NCBI GenBank assembly: GCA_000469685.2
Contig: LS997565.1
Coordinates: 48,108,336 to 48,172,335 of the forward strand
Origin: Haemonchus contortus
Taxonomy: Eukaryota; Nematoda; Chromadorea; Rhabditida; Trichostrongylidae
Reading direction: 5' to 3'
Length of the DNA stretch: 64,000 nucleotides
In this document: positions 41,201 through 54,288 of the stretch, one piece after another
Layout of the letters: each line of letters opens with the position of its first letter
Position numbering within the stretch: the stretch's first letter is position 1
Program-made: the position numbers and the translations under genes
The notes under the pieces: generated by a model
The model's database searches: none
The model's input: the letters and a program-made list of their open reading frames with translations, nothing else
What the model was told of the DNA's origin: nothing

Positions 41201-44200
41201 CTAACTGTCCAGTATGGTGTATCAATTGCCGCAGTTGCTTACACTGTCACGTCGAAAATTTTGTACTCTCAAAGTGAAGACGGAACGTATAAGTTTCGAG
41301 GAATAGATCCATCCGTAGCTACGGTCAGTTTGAAGCCTTTTCAAGATGTAGCAGTGTATCCATTCAGTGAATTGTTCAAGAGTTACATTGTGTTGCACTC
41401 ACTACTGGTCGTGAAAGAGAATTGAATTTCTATTCTATCCTTCCCTATCCCCTTATACACAGTTGTCTAATCTTACTTTTGAGCTTCAGTCATGCTTACC
41501 TCTGTGCGATCGTGGTTACCCTTGTTGCTTCAAATGAGTGAGAGAGCAGTGCGTAGAGAGAGGTCTTGATGCTAAGTGGTTTCTAGAAACTGAACCCCAG
41601 TTTACCCTCGCAGTGTATTTTTCTACTAGAAGTGTATCAACAGAGAAGCAAACCAACAACCACTAGTAACCTCTTGAAAAAGTGTTATGAGAAACATGTA
41701 ATATCAAATTGATTGAATCACGTTCGAGTATTGGAAACATCCTCAAACAACTGTAGTTTCCTGCGCTTTCCATCAGCTTCCAGCGATTAACTGGACCTAC
41801 CTCTTGACCCTTGGTAGAATTTGCGGTATGCGCCTACGAGAAATCATCTCGAAGGAGGAATGAGGAGCGCGTATGCCTTCCAGCTCAACAGTTTCTCTAT
41901 GCTGTACCAGCAGAACTTCAGTAGAACGGGCTCTTGAGCTTTTCACAAGGCATGAAATCCCAACCTTGACCGTTTGGCCCAGTCTGCCCCGGAAGTTTCA
42001 CATTCGCATTCATCATTCTCATCAAGCCGTGTGATAGATTCGGAACCGCACGATAATATGATCTTGAAAGTTCAAAATTTATTTGATCTCAAATTTAGCT
42101 TGTTGTTGCAGCCGCAGCATAGCTCCCATATATTAGGTTGGAAGATAAGTTTGCAAGACTTCGGACGATTTTTTGAGTTTTATATTTCTTTATCAATCTC
42201 TGTCTCTTGTATCAAGGACACGTGCCCATCTTTCGGGCAGCTTTTCGTTCCCTTTCTTCCAGAATTACGTGGCCGCGACGGGAAAAAATGGTCGTTTCCA
42301 TTTTCGAGATGACGACGATCATTAAATTTTGTGTCCCTTAGATGTGCTTCAGCGCTCTGGATAGGTGATGACCAGAAGGCGCTAGGCTCGGTAAGTAAGA
42401 TGGATGCAACAGTACTTCGTATCGAAGTTCCATAATTTTTAACGCGTTTCGTTGGCGTCATCCGGGCGTGCGTTAACGCGGTGTGGAAAGATATTGAGAT
42501 TTTCGGGCGTAACTCTCGCATTACCCTGGCCACTTTTTGCAAGTGGTTAGCGTAGACTGTGGCCGTCACTGTAGTGCCACTGTTCAGCATACCCCATTAG
42601 ATCATTCCACCCAGCCACCAGCAACACAATAAAACCTTCTTCTCATGAAGGTCTGCGTCAGGCTCCGTAGGAAGCTTTTCACCTCGCGCAGCCCAGTGGC
42701 GCTCACGTGTATGGTTTAAGTAGAGCACCCCGTTCTCATCTCCGGTCGTTATGCCTCGTAAGTCCTTTACATTGGAACGAAGCAGAAGAGCAGAAGAGAC
42801 AGCCACGTGCATCCTCTTCGTCTCGTCCCACAGGCGTAGTTCATGGTCAGACAGGCGTAGAGCATGAGAAACCTTCTCACGAGCCCTTTTATGTTCATTT
42901 TCGAAATCCTACAGAACACTCTATAGCAATCAGGTGCGAAAACATTCAGAAAGGGATTTGGTTTCTTCATGGAGGAACATGTTCAGTGTTGCAGGACTTA
43001 TCTTCCAACTTAATAGATGATGATCTTTCGATTTGAGTTCGAACCTCACGCACTGAATAATCGTAACTAATGCTCATCGTTCGTATAAATGAGCTTGTAT
43101 AAAAAAACCGCGATTTTCCTTTCACGAGCTGGTTCTGATACCTTCTTCCGAACAACACACAGCCGGTTGTCTTGAACGAATATAAACTTTGAATGGAACA
43201 TTCCACATTGCATTTTTTGCCAAATGATTTTCTTATTCGTTACCCGTGTTATAAGTTACATCAGCCTGAAAATCAGTAAAATATTCAGAGAAGGAATGCG
43301 GTATTCGGTGCTTCTCACAATTAGAAGGCAAACGATTCGCAAAAACACATCCAGAAAATATAGCCGAATCCTGGACCTTCTGACAAACTCCTTTTTCTTT
43401 TGACCAAATTTTCTGTCGATGAAGCACTGTAGTTACGCGACAGAGCAAAGCTGTCTGCTTCAATGTAAACAAGAGACTTGACTTCTGGTTGGCGATCGAT
43501 CTTAAAGGAAGAACTCAATGGTTCGTGCTTCATTCAGGTCAAATAGAAAGTGCCTATTCTTCAGGTCCAGAAAGTGATACCTTACTACTGCTTCTTGTGA
43601 AAATGTAGCTCTGGGAAGGGACACATAACATTTATCTAAAAATTGGCACTGTGTCCTGTGTTGTTCTGTGTTGTTCCGTGTCACACTAGGTCAATGCAAT
43701 TTTTCAACTCGGCCACAGTAGGGAAGGAGCGAGAGGTTAGGCGAGTTCTCACTTTTCCGCACGAGGTAACATCTCACTCATCCCGGTGCATCTACCATCC
43801 CGAGCCTTAATAGAAAAAACCACATCCACAGGCTGGACCCGCGATTTCCACATTTTTCTTTTCATCTCTGACATAGTGCTAGTGTAACAATTAACAATAG
43901 TAACACCGGTTGAATTTTTCGTTACACTAACACACACTAACACTGTTATGCGCACCTCCCCCCTACATTCGCCCCCCCCCCTCCTTGGTTGTCACCATTT
44001 TGTATAAAAAAATGGAGTAGTTCTGCTTTGTATAGCAAAGAGTGATCAAAACAGTGCACTACGAACACTACAAAAGTGATATGGACAGTAGAAGAAGTGA
44101 CACACCGTGAACATTGATATTACAGGTCACCGGATGTATTTCTTCGATCATTGGTGTCGTTTGCTTAGTTACAAGCTTTGTTATGAATGTGAAACTATTT

Positions 44201-45236
44201 GTCACATGGCGGAATCTGCTAAAGAATAAAGACAGATCAACTGCGCGCCATACTGAAAAGGTAAGGTAACCCGTGATCACTGATACCGTCACTGATACCC
44301 TGTTCGGCTACTAGCAGGCGACCGAGTCATGTCTTACGCTAGCACTATTTTGCCAGCAAAATAGTTCAATTTCTTGGATGCTTTTTTGATAAGGCCAAGC
44401 GCATACTTCAATAATCCGAACATACTTGATCAGACTGACATTTTATTTATTGATTTTTCACAAAAATTTATGCTTGATGTCTGTCTAGTCCTTGGACTTG
44501 GAAGGCTTCACTCTTGAAAAACATTCATTAAATTCATTAATTCAGGGTTTATTGATGTACATAATAACCGCTTTCACCTTAATGATGGTGATGTACACAG
44601 TAGATGTGTTATATGCAGTCTCTTCCGCATCTGAAAATCATGAACTATTCACATGGTTGAATGATCGTGTAAGTATTTTACCCTATCGTTTCAGCAATAT
44701 TCATGCTCATTCTACAGCCGTGATGTTATCTTGAATCACGTATTTTCTCTGTAGTAGAGATACTGCTGAACTAGGATTTATACCCACAAGAAAGCTAACG
44801 CTCTGCTAAACTGAAAGCTGGAGCAGTAGCACTGGACCAGCTAGCTCTGGCTTTGCTCGTGAGCTCTTTTCACACAAACTCAGGGACGAGCTTTGATGTG
44901 GGATAAAACCTAGAAAACAGAATAATGATGTTGTGACGGCGTGCTCGGTATAGAAATTACACAATAGTTGACAAATACTCACCCATTATTTTGTTCGGTT
45001 CAATCTGTGGAGATATTATCAGCATTACAAGAGATTGGCACTCTTCCGAAGGTAATTTCAAAAGTTTTCAGGTGTTCTGGATAAACGATTTTTTGGTCAC
45101 TGTGCCTCCGCTTTCTCTGTTATTGTTCTCCGCGGATCTCCGTCACGCTATTCTAAAGATCTTTCTCAGAGTGAAAGTGAAGCCACCAATTTTCGTTACA
45201 CCAGTTTCTTTCCGTAGAGGTAAGAATTTTGTTTGA
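38290..45236 (+). CDS. Seven-TM chemoreceptor, Srg/Srv class (A3, intact)
   Basis: Predicted 302-aa serpentine chemoreceptor. The exons are 38290-38422, 40270-40469, 41171-41323, 44126-44260, 44546-44668 and 45072-45236, all with GT-AG introns. TM1 is at about residues 4-26, TM2 at 47-66, TM3 at about 75-100 ending in FNRFSSICLMHKYNK, TM4 at about 115-138, TM5 at about 165-190, TM6 at about 209-232, and TM7 at about 250-272 (FWINDFLVTVPPLSLLLFSA). A short basic tail follows (DLRHAILKIFLRVK). Length and layout fit the Srg/Srv class. The ATG follows AG by three bases, as in A1. Intron 3 (2.8 kb) holds an old mariner fragment. No disabling change seen. The B gene of this unit is missing, so A3 is not paired with one. 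Confidence 0.85.
42133..43000 (-). pseudogene. Old mariner transposase fragment in A3 intron 3
   Basis: A terminal TTAGGTTGGAAGATAAGTTT follows TA at the left. On the - strand, pieces of a mariner transposase appear: ITTGDENGVLYLNHTRERHW and RGEKLPTEPDADLH (42597-42812), then LNSGTTVTATVYANHLQKV and RPKISISFH (42180-42590). The catalytic HDNARPH motif is damaged, frames shift, and no right terminal repeat is found. The fragment is unrelated in its terminal repeat beyond the first bases to the mariner at 54289. Confidence 0.75.
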
Positions 45237-45599
45237 AGAGTATAGGAGAGATGGGAACATAACTGCTAGCAAAGAATTCAAGGGCGCAATGATACGTAGC
45301 ACCATAGTTTCTCCTTAAAAAACAGTTTCAACTCTTACTTCGAAAGAGTAGCAGTAAATAAGAGAGTAGTGCAGAATAAAATCACCTATGCCAAGTTCAG
45401 TTGACTGCCACTATTCGTCTATAATCAGGTGCCTCACTTATCGTGAACTGTCCCTTCAGACATGATGTCTCGGAATTCCAGAGCATGGTCGTAGAGCAAA
45501 ATGTCCTGTAGAACTAGTTACTAGGAAACATACTCCAACGTGAATTAAAAAACTTCAGCACTTGATGGCGTACACCTATACTTTACTAATCACAGTTGT
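45237..45599. other. A3 downstream flank with eroded MITE
   Basis: Matches other A flanks. The MITE-like end TTATCGTGAACTGTCCCTTC lies at about 45438-45457; most of the interior seen after A2 is deleted. Confidence 0.5.
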
Positions 45600-45895
45600 C
45601 CACATGGAGGATAAAGGATTGGGGCGCGGCGGGAATTCCCTTCGAGAGATACGCACATGCACTCGACTTCCAATTAGAATCGTAGTGGCTTATTGAAAGC
45701 GTACGTGGCCTATACAATGGCTTGCGGCGGTCAACCGATGCACAAATTGCTTTTTTCATCTCACACGGACCTGGTACCAATAAACTAGACCCGGAGGGAA
45801 GGAAGGCTTGATCGGCTTGGGCTCGGATATCGAACTGAAATTCGAACCCGTGATCGTGCGCTTGCCGCACTCTTTCATATCTTTGCCAATATATA
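45600..45895 (-). mobile_element. tRNA-derived SINE downstream of A3
   Basis: Body and head match the copies after A2 and A4 on the - strand, with B-box complement GAACCCGTGATCG at about 45845. Same position within the unit as those copies. Confidence 0.75.
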
Positions 45896-48800
45896 TGATT
45901 CTTCATTAGAGAGTTGAACAGTGTTTTTCAGGTATTGCAAGAATCACAACAGGAGCGCCGTCACATCGTCGCAATATTGTTCAGCTATCGTAACTTCTTT
46001 TGATCAATGCTGCAGTGTTATCAGTAGAAAATTGACAAGTTACAGAATGAACTCTCTAATCATTGTAGTGTTTCATACTTGTGCAAATAAACGAAATCAT
46101 CCCTTGTAAAATGTATCTCAAATGAAACATTGAAGGAGATTGTTTGTCCCCTGAAAAAAAAGCTTCCCCCCTTCCCGCACGTTTTCCTTTCAAACTTTTG
46201 CGATGAGCCAGCTGTTTTGTATATGTGAAATTGAACTCAGAGAATAAGAGGTAGGATGATTGTGACGCTATGCTGGTCTTCCACTATAAAAAAATTTAGT
46301 AGAACGTCATTGATGAGTCACCTGTTCTCACGACAGCTTCATAACTTCGCTTTCATAAGCTCCCACAACTTCATATTCCCGACCAGGGTAGCCCAAAAAT
46401 GGAAGCAAATGTGCCAAAAAAGCAAAGCAGAAGTCAGTTTGTCTAATCACGTATTTTAAGGCACTCTAAGAACTTAGAGCTGTTGCTCTTTTTAACCCAA
46501 GCACCCACTAACTTGCCAAACTAATTCAGTAGGTTCCCACAAGATGATAGACAACGTTCAGCCAAGTGCTTCGAGCACCTACTTGCTTTCAGAACTGCTT
46601 CATAAACTTGCTCATGTACGTTATCAATTTCTCTAACGAGAACTCGTGCGACACCTGCACAATTGGCACTGCTTACTTAACCGAAAAAAATTTGAAAGAA
46701 AGGATTTTATCCCGACAATCATTTCTAGCACGAAATTCAAGAGCAACAAAGAAGTTGAACTCAAGATTGTAAAAAACATTACTAAACCATTTCGTTGGAG
46801 TCGAGTCAGATCATCGATGAAGAGGCCTGTTTCAAAAAAGGAGTTGCGAGTTCAAGTCAGATTTCAACGTCCGTTGCACGTGTGATACAGTAACCCCCTC
46901 GTGTCCTATAAAACAACATGTGTGACCTCATCCAAGTACCTTTTCGTTGCGTCTGGTGTATGTGACGAGTGTTTGGAGGCATTTGGGCGTGTTTTCGGGT
47001 TACTGTATAACACATATTCACGGGACATTTATAACTAGTTTTTGTTGCAAACTGCCGCTGAATAGGTCGAATGAATGCTAGTTTGCTTTTCTTCAACCAT
47101 GTTAATGTGCAGGAGCGCTACAAATTGTAATTTCCTTGTTCGTTCATGCTTTCCTCTTATTACAAGATTACGCTATCGTAGGGGAAAGACGCGAGTATTT
47201 TGGCTCTTCCTACATGTAACCGTGAAGCGAAATATTGTATTGAATCTCAAACAGCAAGCATGCTTCTGAAGGAATGAATACCGTCATTACAGATAACTTG
47301 GCTTTTGAAGCTGTGAAATTCTGTGTTTCCAAAGTCAGCTCAAACTATGACTTTATATCCTTCTTTCCTTGACTGAACGATGAAAACCGATTCATCAAAG
47401 TTCCCTGAGGCATGTCATTAGCAGCGACGTCACGGCCAGCGAATTATAAGGAATGCAGAATCTACTTTTTCTTAAGTTTTGGAATATGATGACTGCTTAA
47501 CAACTCCCTCAATACTTTCAATAGAAGTGAATGCCTTCTCATCATAATTACAGCGAGCGTTGCTATTAATGGCGTGCTCCCAGGATTTTTGATGGACCTT
47601 TTGACTTTTTTAGTTTTTTTAGTATACCATTTTATAGAGGTCGTTGAGCTGAGTTTAACTATGTAACGTTATACTTAAGGAAAGAGAACTAACCAAGATA
47701 TAAAGAAAAGATGAAAAAGACTCAAAACGCGTTTTTTTTGGCTTTTTTGAACTAGCGAAGCAAAATTCACGCATCATGCTGTATTTTGAAACTATAGGCC
47801 TCTTGCACCAGAACCTGCTTTCTCAAAAATCCCTTTGCAATCTACAAATAAATGAGTTGTCTTGCTGAATATTGTATGATATCCGGCCCAAGCCTCTCTG
47901 CGATATGGTACCTCATGCAGTTGATTGCTGAAGCCCTCTCCAATAACAGATCGTCAGGATCAGTTATTCAGTTCGCAAATCATGCCTCCAGCGATCTACT
48001 CTGGACTTCAAATCAATTTTGGACTTTGAACTGTTTTTTCCTAGATTTTTTTTGCATAGAAGCACAGGAGGAAGGTAGAGGAAGCAGCCTCGAGCCCCAA
48101 GTACTCGAGGAAACGGTCTGTGCCCAACCACTCCCTGACCAATCCAGTGATAAATGGCATGGTTGGCTTGGGCAGGCACCTACCAGAGCTTCGATCTTAC
48201 AGTTAGTCCATACCTGTGGTGTTGCACTAGCCTGTATCCCCTTACTCTATTGGTCAACGACTAATAAATTCCCTCAATCTTAATTCCGATATCTGGCAAG
48301 TAAATACAAGCCTCGTCGAGTTTTTTCGCTCTAGAGTAAGGACGGTAAACCCTCTCCCATTTTCAAATCTGAATCAATGACTCGACGACCCAACACATTT
48401 CTCTTAATGAGGTATTAGGAGCAGTCTCCAAAAGCCGAGGTATTAGCGTTGCAAACATTTACACGATTTACACGATTTTCAAAATATTCGTTTGCAGCTA
48501 GCAGAGTTGCATTGCGGGCATTGCACTGTTACTGTCCCATGATTAGATTATGTGGGACCTACATTAAAGCAACAGAGAGACAACCTGATAACAATTGAAG
48601 GCTTCCCAGTTTATTTACATGCTTACCACTCCTCAGCAGGTTGGATGCAGTTTTTCAGGAACAACTGTTCCCTGAAAAGTATTTTTACTTGTTTGTCTTG
48701 TCACTACAGTTCCAATCGCGGGGCATGGTAATAGGACCCAATTATTATTATCCAAAAATATTTAGTTGATGCCCACGTTTGTTGAGAAAATTGTTTGCTA

Positions 48801-49593
48801 ACAATTTCTATATGGTAGAGTGATGACATCCGCGAGATCGGAACTTAGAATAGCTATTAGGCATAGTTGATTGTTCAGATACTGTAATATTCTCTATGAT
48901 GAGATTGCATAACTTGGTTTCACTTATCGCTTAACAGCATCTCTGTTTTCTGCCGGACTACCGAAAATCGCGTCAACTTAGATAACCAGAACATTCAAGA
49001 AGTGCCATTTGGATTGTATGTTTCTCAGCAACTCTTCATCATACTGCAATGGGATACAACGGTCAAGAAGATACTAATGCTGTTGAAATTATAGATGTTA
49101 CAACTGCCTAGGATTTATTACAGGCAAATTGATATGTACGAACCTCTTTTGCTTTTGGTAGGCCAAATACAATGTATGCTGTAGTTCCACTGCCTATCTG
49201 AGATTCGTTCGCTTCACAGTAAGCAGGAGACTTCAACCTGTTATTCTTCGAGATCCGAGCCTACTTTTGAATACCTTGGCAATGGTATGACTTGCCAGAA
49301 ATGTGATGTAAACTATTTTCCAAACAGCTTCATGATAGTATTCAGAGAGCTGCTTTTTGAGATCGACTCAGAAGAAATATTTGTGAAGATGCTTTTTTCC
49401 GCTTCGATCCAGATAGTCCCAGGGTGAAGAAGTAAAATTCAAAATAAGTTATGAAATGTGCAAATTGAACAAGTGCCTTTGCCATCACAATGGGAACGTA
49501 TCCATCAGCGACGTCAATAGCTTTTGTTTTTGTTGACATTTTTTCAGAATCACAAGCCTAATATTTCCGATCATCATTGTTTTTTCAGAAGCA
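45896..49593. other. Long spacer between A3 and B4, no supported gene
   Basis: To about 47100 it matches the flank after A4 up to the window end. A short TIR element lies at about 46866-47031. From 47.1 to 48.5 kb the sequence is unique here; a 143-codon frame at 47852-48283 has no recognised domain. From about 48.5 kb it matches the B1 5' flank. A TTTTTTCAG at about 49581-49588 precedes the B4 start position. Confidence 0.5.
46866..47031. repeat. Short TIR element (GATACAGTAACCC ends), copy 1
   Basis: CGTGTGATACAGTAACCC at the left pairs with GGGTTACTGTATAACAC at the right, arms of about 30 bp with few mismatches. A second copy lies at about 63851-64000 at the same place after A4. Confidence 0.7.
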
Positions 49594-52009
49594 ACGTCAA
49601 TCATACTTCAGGCCATTATGGAAGTTGCACTCGCCTCTCTCTATACATTTGTTATTTTTATTATTGCGAAGACCAAAATATCCGAAAAAGTATTTTTCAC
49701 AATGTTCATGGCTACAGGTGAGGCAATACACGAAGTTCCTCTCTCTTAAAAGTTAGAGTTTGTGATTAGAGCAAATTTCTCAGCAAAAAGGTGACACACT
49801 AAAAAGGAATATGCAACTCAGTAAAATAAGATCATTTACACTGGGATTCGGCGTGCCTCATACGTTAGTGCTCTAACATAGCAAGCCTGAAGGGCCATAA
49901 TTTGCAGAAAAGGAACTGGACCGGTGAAAATATTTGGAATTCTTCAGCTTTCAATAAGGGCGAGTGTTAAACTTATTACGCTTATGATGAAAATCCGAAG
50001 ATTTGGATGATTCCATCATTCCCTCTAGTGAAGTCCGTAGCCATCTATCAACTCAACAGAAAAGAGTTTATATGATTTTACAGACAGTTTTCGAAAGACC
50101 CAGTACCTGCTTATCTTTGATCTACCCTCCGGGAAAGATTAGTTATAATTATTCAGGATTCGCTGATATGACAGCCCTTTCTTCATCCTCCTTCGCTTGA
50201 ACCGCGAACTCAATCTGGGTCAAGAATTCCAGCATGTTGTTTTGAAACTCGTTACTGCAAGTAGCACGAGTTTTGTAGCACATGTGTTAGGAAATATGCT
50301 TATAAATATCAGTCGCTTTACGTCTATTCGCTTCATGCAGAAGCACGCTAAGGTTAGTCAAAGACGTTCATGGTTTAACGGAGACTTTTTCAGCTAGTTG
50401 GTAGAACATTTTTGGATACGAAATCAAGAAAGTGATTAGAGATTGATATTGAATGTGAACATCGCATACAATTTGTTGAATGAGCGAGTTGTTCTCAGAT
50501 TTGGTCTTGAAGGAATGTTCGGATTGCAATAGGAACACAGTATGTTGCAAGCTTTGCTGCTTGTTCTTATCTTGCAACAACGAGGCTGGAGTATATCCAG
50601 AATAGCGATGGATATATTCGTTTGGTGGTCGACACCTCAAACTGAGGTAATTAAACCTTACGATAACATTAACGATCAACAAATCAAATCATTACAACAA
50701 CCTAATTAGGAGAGGTCGAGATCTGTTAAAAACAATAAATGAGTGAGAAGGAGAAACTAATCAAATGAACGTTATAAGAATGGCGTCGTGCTTCAGGTAG
50801 CTCCTTTTTGTAGGCGATTTCCCGCGCAATGACCGTTGACCATCCCAATCCATGCGCTTTGACCACCAAAACCTCTACAATGAAACTGCTGAAATTCAAA
50901 GGGTTCCAGAGGCACACTGACTCGGTTGGTGTGTTTATTGAATACCTGTAAATGATTTGAGGATGTTCCAACCTTAGGGTAAGAAACTGCAACGATGCTT
51001 CGAAAGGCATTCGTGGAGCCTCTCTAAGATGGTTCATCCATGGATATCATGGCGTTGAGCTTGACATTAACGTTGACTGGTGGTTAGCTATTTCAACACC
51101 AGTCACTTGATGCTCACCTCGTGTCTAGTTGTTGTTACTTACTTTGATCACTAGGTAATTACTTGATAACAGGCTAGATCGTTGTTGCTAAGAAATTTTC
51201 TGTTAAGTCACAGTCAAAGCATTTCATGAAAATGATCTTACAGCTCATCAGGAGCACATTTGTTTAGACTCGTGCGGTTCATGCTACAGTGAGCGTTGTA
51301 CTCAATGCGAATCTGCTTTTTGTCCGTCATAGAGTATCAAGAATGTCTGAATACTTGAGATTTAGTCGTAGCGAGAAGGTAAGAGCTGTTCACTTTGAAC
51401 CTGATATCTCACAAGTCTTAGTAAGACGCTGCTTTGTTCAAAAGACTAACTCTTCTTGAGAACAACTTGGGCGTGACTCGAAGCTTGCTCATTCTCTCGC
51501 TTTAGAGTCTTTTGATGTATGTACACAGCTTTTGTGTTTGCCTTCACAGTGATGATGTGCTCACAGCAGTGTACTACAGGAATCGCTGCAGTTACTAACA
51601 ACAACGAATTTTATCTGTGGGCGAGCAGACAATTCGGTTTTGGCTCCATTTTTCCGATTAATTTTTCCTCCAAGCTCATTGAGAAGAAAGCATGTCTCCC
51701 TTCAAGCACATCCACCAACAACAATAAGAAGTCGTACTTCTGGAGCTATATCCACAGTTGAAAAAGGCACAATTACAAACTGGAGTGGAAAAATAGGGCC
51801 ATAACCTGTTTGATCCATTATTCGAGTTGCTTCAATTTTTGCTTCCGGTTTTTTTTGGATAAATGACATCATAGTCAGTATATCACCGTTTTTTGTTTTA
51901 CTGTTCTGTTCTGAACTTCAAGAAGCTGTACTCAACATATCCCGAAGGAAGAAAATTTGACTTACTGTCAATATCGTTGTTACTGCTTCGCATAAAAAGT
52001 CTACAACGT
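49594..52009 (+). pseudogene. B4 chemoreceptor pseudogene, all six exons present
   Basis: All B1 exon positions are found: about 49594-49717, 50157-50352, 50499-50646, 51244-51378, 51506-51632 and 51852-52009. The lesions are many. ATG is ACG (an in-frame ATG lies eight codons later). There is a 4-bp deletion in exon 2. CGA is TGA at the fourth codon of exon 3, and that exon is 5 nt short. TAG follows TFV in exon 4. A TGTA duplication shifts exon 5, its donor GT is TT, and the exon 6 acceptor is lost. Motifs such as NRELNLGQEFQH and MQKHAK still show the family. Confidence 0.88.
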
Positions 52010-54242
52010 AGACGAGCTTCATTATCGGCAGCGCATGGAAACACCCACTTATTTACAATTTTTGAAACTAGCGGAGAGAACAGAAGGTGAGACGAGGTCA
52101 ATAGTGCTGCGATTCTATTATTTATTTCCTAAGACAACTCTCTATCTCAAAACAGCTCTTCGCTCTTCTCTTGTGCTGGTTTCCAAATAGCTTTCAGGTA
52201 TTTCTTTTGTTTTCTGTGAATAAATATGTTCTTCCGCAGTTGATGAGCTTATTTCCAGTCACGTGTGACAACTTCCACGTACCAAAGGTAGGCGTTGGGG
52301 GCAGTAATGCCCAAAAGAACGGTCAGATTGGCACTTAATTTGCATTTTCAGCTCAGTAGCCATGAAACAAACACAACAAATAAAAGAGATGATAAGACAT
52401 TCGAAGTTCCTCCGATCAAAAACTTCCAAAAGCCATGTGACTTGTAATAAGGAAGCTATGGAGATGACTTTTCACCATCTCATTCATACAAAGAATAGAA
52501 GAGTGAGAAGTAAGAACGAGGGGAGGAATGCAATGAGCGTCGTTATTCACCGAATCTGAGCATGATTAATGAATAGATGGAGTGAAATCGAGTCCACAAC
52601 AGCAAAGATCTGTGAACAATGTCAATGAGTTCAAGTTTCGAGCAATCCAAAGATCAGGAGTGATACTTTTTACATCATGTGAATGTATTTCTTCTAAGAA
52701 ATAAGCCACTGTTATCACTCATTCCTACTTTACCAGCATGTGCTCTTTAGGAACCATTCTTTCAAAGTGAACATCATCTCTATATTTTTGCGGGTTTCAG
52801 ATTCACTGAATAAGAGACAGTTTTGCCACAAGTTCCTTACACTAGTGGGCACTCATCCCTACAAGCGCTCTTTGAGCAGTCGAGCAAATCTGGTACCCCT
52901 AGGTAACTTCGCCGCCGACACGGACCTGCCTGTCAATTTCAAATATTAAAACCTATAGAGAAAAAGAAATGAAAACATTGATGATACACCATAATTCTCC
53001 TACCTTGACACATGAGTTCTACAAACCACGAGACGGCTACTTCTGGATGATAGGTTGTACGGCATTTTCTGCCATTTTCGTGCATGAGCCTGATTTCTTT
53101 GACCGCTGCTGAGTTGAGATTAGACAGTTGATCCTTTTTGGCTGAAGCATTGCTTGACATCCTCGAAATTTTTGAAATCTTAGAATTTGCTCAAGATAGA
53201 CAAAGTTGGGATCTACAGGTCTACCCTAGAGAAGTGGGTGGGGTGAACAGGGTTGCCTGGTACCTCTTGTGCACGACAAAGTGCGACTATACGATTCACG
53301 AATTCGACGCATTAAACTATCCAGCATTCTCTACACTCACCAGGCTTGGCACTAACTGTCTTCCACTTCATAGAACCAAACATTCAAAATTCAGACGACG
53401 TGGGAACTGCCTTTCTCGGATTCTCGAGAACCAAACCAACAAAATTTAACAAGAATGGAATGAATAACAGCGTATCGAAAACGTAGAGAATTGACAAGGG
53501 GTTATTTTAAATAAAAATGTTCACCTTCAGCCGAGTTATCGTTTTTTCGAGATTGAGTTGTTGTCAGTTGACAACAACGTTTTTTACAATGTCATAAATT
53601 TTGTTCAGGTTTACGGCCAATATAGTCTACACGATCGTACTCCAACCACTTGTTTTTGGTGGATGTCACTTTGCTTTTGTATTTCGTATAAAAATTTGTG
53701 GCGGCGACGGACGATTTGTTGTTGTTTGATAATTGTGTTATTCCGAGAACGTATTTCATGAAAAAGTTTCTCCCGGGAAAACAACTCGGCTTTGTTGTTT
53801 AGATATCCAATGATTCGTACGATCTTGGATACAATCGAAATATACCGTTGCATGGAGAGTCCACGCCCGTTTTTCTTGTCAATGCTCAACCTTACCGAGC
53901 CCACTCAGACTTGTTTTGAAGGTTGTCTGCATTTTATATTTGCCATGTACGCGCTACCATATACTTGTGTAAGTATGGGTATGTGCACTCATATTTGTCA
54001 CGAAATTCATAATTTCCCTTCCTCTCCTGAACATAGCGCCCAAACTCTCGTCAAACGTTAAGGCAGGTAATGAGAACGAACTTGGTTCAGAGCCTGAAAA
54101 TATCAAAACAGTTTCTGCACATCCGACCAAACGCAGATAATGCCAACCTGACTTCTTGTAGCCTTCACTAAGTATCGGGAACGAGTTGCTTTTTTCGAAG
54201 TTACTACAATGTATCACTTGACTTTTCTTTTTTCGGAAAGGT
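52010..54242. other. Spacer between B4 and A4, no supported gene
   Basis: Collinear with 12562-16355 apart from the two MITEs there. Several open frames of 60-100 codons do not survive in the other copies. The final 200 bases are the A4 5' flank. Confidence 0.5.
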
Positions 54243-54288
54243 GATGCCAGTGAACATACTGCAAACATTATTGGAGACTTTTATTTTA
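54243..54288 (+). pseudogene. Front part of A4 exon 1, cut off by mariner
   Basis: ATG and the first 15 or so codons (MPVNILQTLLETF) match A1 and A3. The frame then runs into the mariner terminal repeat. The rest of exon 1 resumes at 55533. Confidence 0.85.

Noticed and set aside
47852..48283. 143-codon open frame
   Set aside because: No domain, no clear signal or membrane pattern, no splice partners and no second copy; left as unassigned spacer.
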